Assembly (NCBI GenBank): GCA_038496675.1
Contig: CM076654.1
Coordinates: forward strand, 14,034,207-14,098,206
DNA length: 64,000 nucleotides
Direction of reading: 5' to 3'
Origin: Rachycentron canadum
Taxonomy: Eukaryota; Chordata; Actinopteri; Carangiformes; Rachycentridae
The notes beneath the pieces are model-generated. The model saw only the letters and a program-made list of their open reading frames with translations, was not told where the DNA came from and made no database searches. Both the position numbers and the translations under genes were made by a program. This document shows, piece by piece, positions 63,815 through 64,000 of the stretch. How positions within the stretch are numbered: the stretch's first letter is position 1; the number at the start of each line of letters is the position of its first letter.

Positions 63815-64000
63815 GTACGAACTGAGCCAATATTGAATCACAGTTATTACAATTAGAATCTATTTACTTGGATGTATTTGGCAAACTATCATTAGTCATC
63901 CCTTGATTACATACAGCTGATTGCAACTTCTAAAACCACTTAGCTGCACTAGTAATAAATTCATTGTCTGATTGTAAAGTAGGTGAATAAATGTGAAACC

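Overview
This is a gene-dense piece of a ray-finned (teleost) fish nuclear genome. All genes are split by GT-AG introns, many only 70-150 bp long. The encoded proteins are vertebrate orthologues, and the repeats (tRNA-derived SINE remnant, old teleost interspersed repeats, CA/GT microsatellites) are typical of fish. A percomorph-like compact genome is my inference. Nothing suggests a prokaryote, virus or integrated element.

Layout: (1) 1-7150, no gene found; probably upstream regulatory DNA of foxn4. (2) 7400-13850, plus strand: foxn4, a forkhead transcription factor, 9 coding exons, 515 aa. (3) 33379-14880, minus strand: acacb, acetyl-CoA carboxylase 2, 52 coding exons, 2423 aa, plus a candidate 24-nt optional exon. 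(4) 35847-50408, plus strand: pole, DNA polymerase epsilon catalytic subunit, 48 exons, 2296 aa. (5) 56524-52299, minus strand: p2rx2, an ATP-gated channel subunit, 12 exons, 406 aa. (6) 57233 to the right edge, plus strand: pes1 (pescadillo), 12 exons and 452 codons seen; the acidic C-terminal end lies outside the window. I assembled every gene by hand from splice sites. In each one the reading phase closes exactly, with no frameshift or internal stop.

The genes alternate in orientation: foxn4 and acacb converge, acacb and pole diverge, pole and p2rx2 converge, p2rx2 and pes1 diverge. From memory, both convergent pairs are also convergent neighbours in human (12q24.11 and 12q24.33), so these look like old vertebrate pairs placed side by side here. 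The genes do not form one pathway. They cover neural fate specification (foxn4), fatty-acid metabolism (acacb), leading-strand replication (pole), purinergic signalling (p2rx2) and ribosome biogenesis (pes1).

Most interesting observations: a 24-nt in-frame optional exon in acacb that would add eight residues at the place where mammalian ACC1 has an alternatively spliced 8-residue insert; and substitutions at two ATP-contact positions of P2X2 (first lysine of K-x-K to Leu, NFR to YYR), plus an extra ectodomain cysteine. Smaller items include two GC-AG introns, an E2F-like site beside pole, abutting polyadenylation signals and a CA-repeat-filled 98-bp intron. I found no undescribed multi-gene system.
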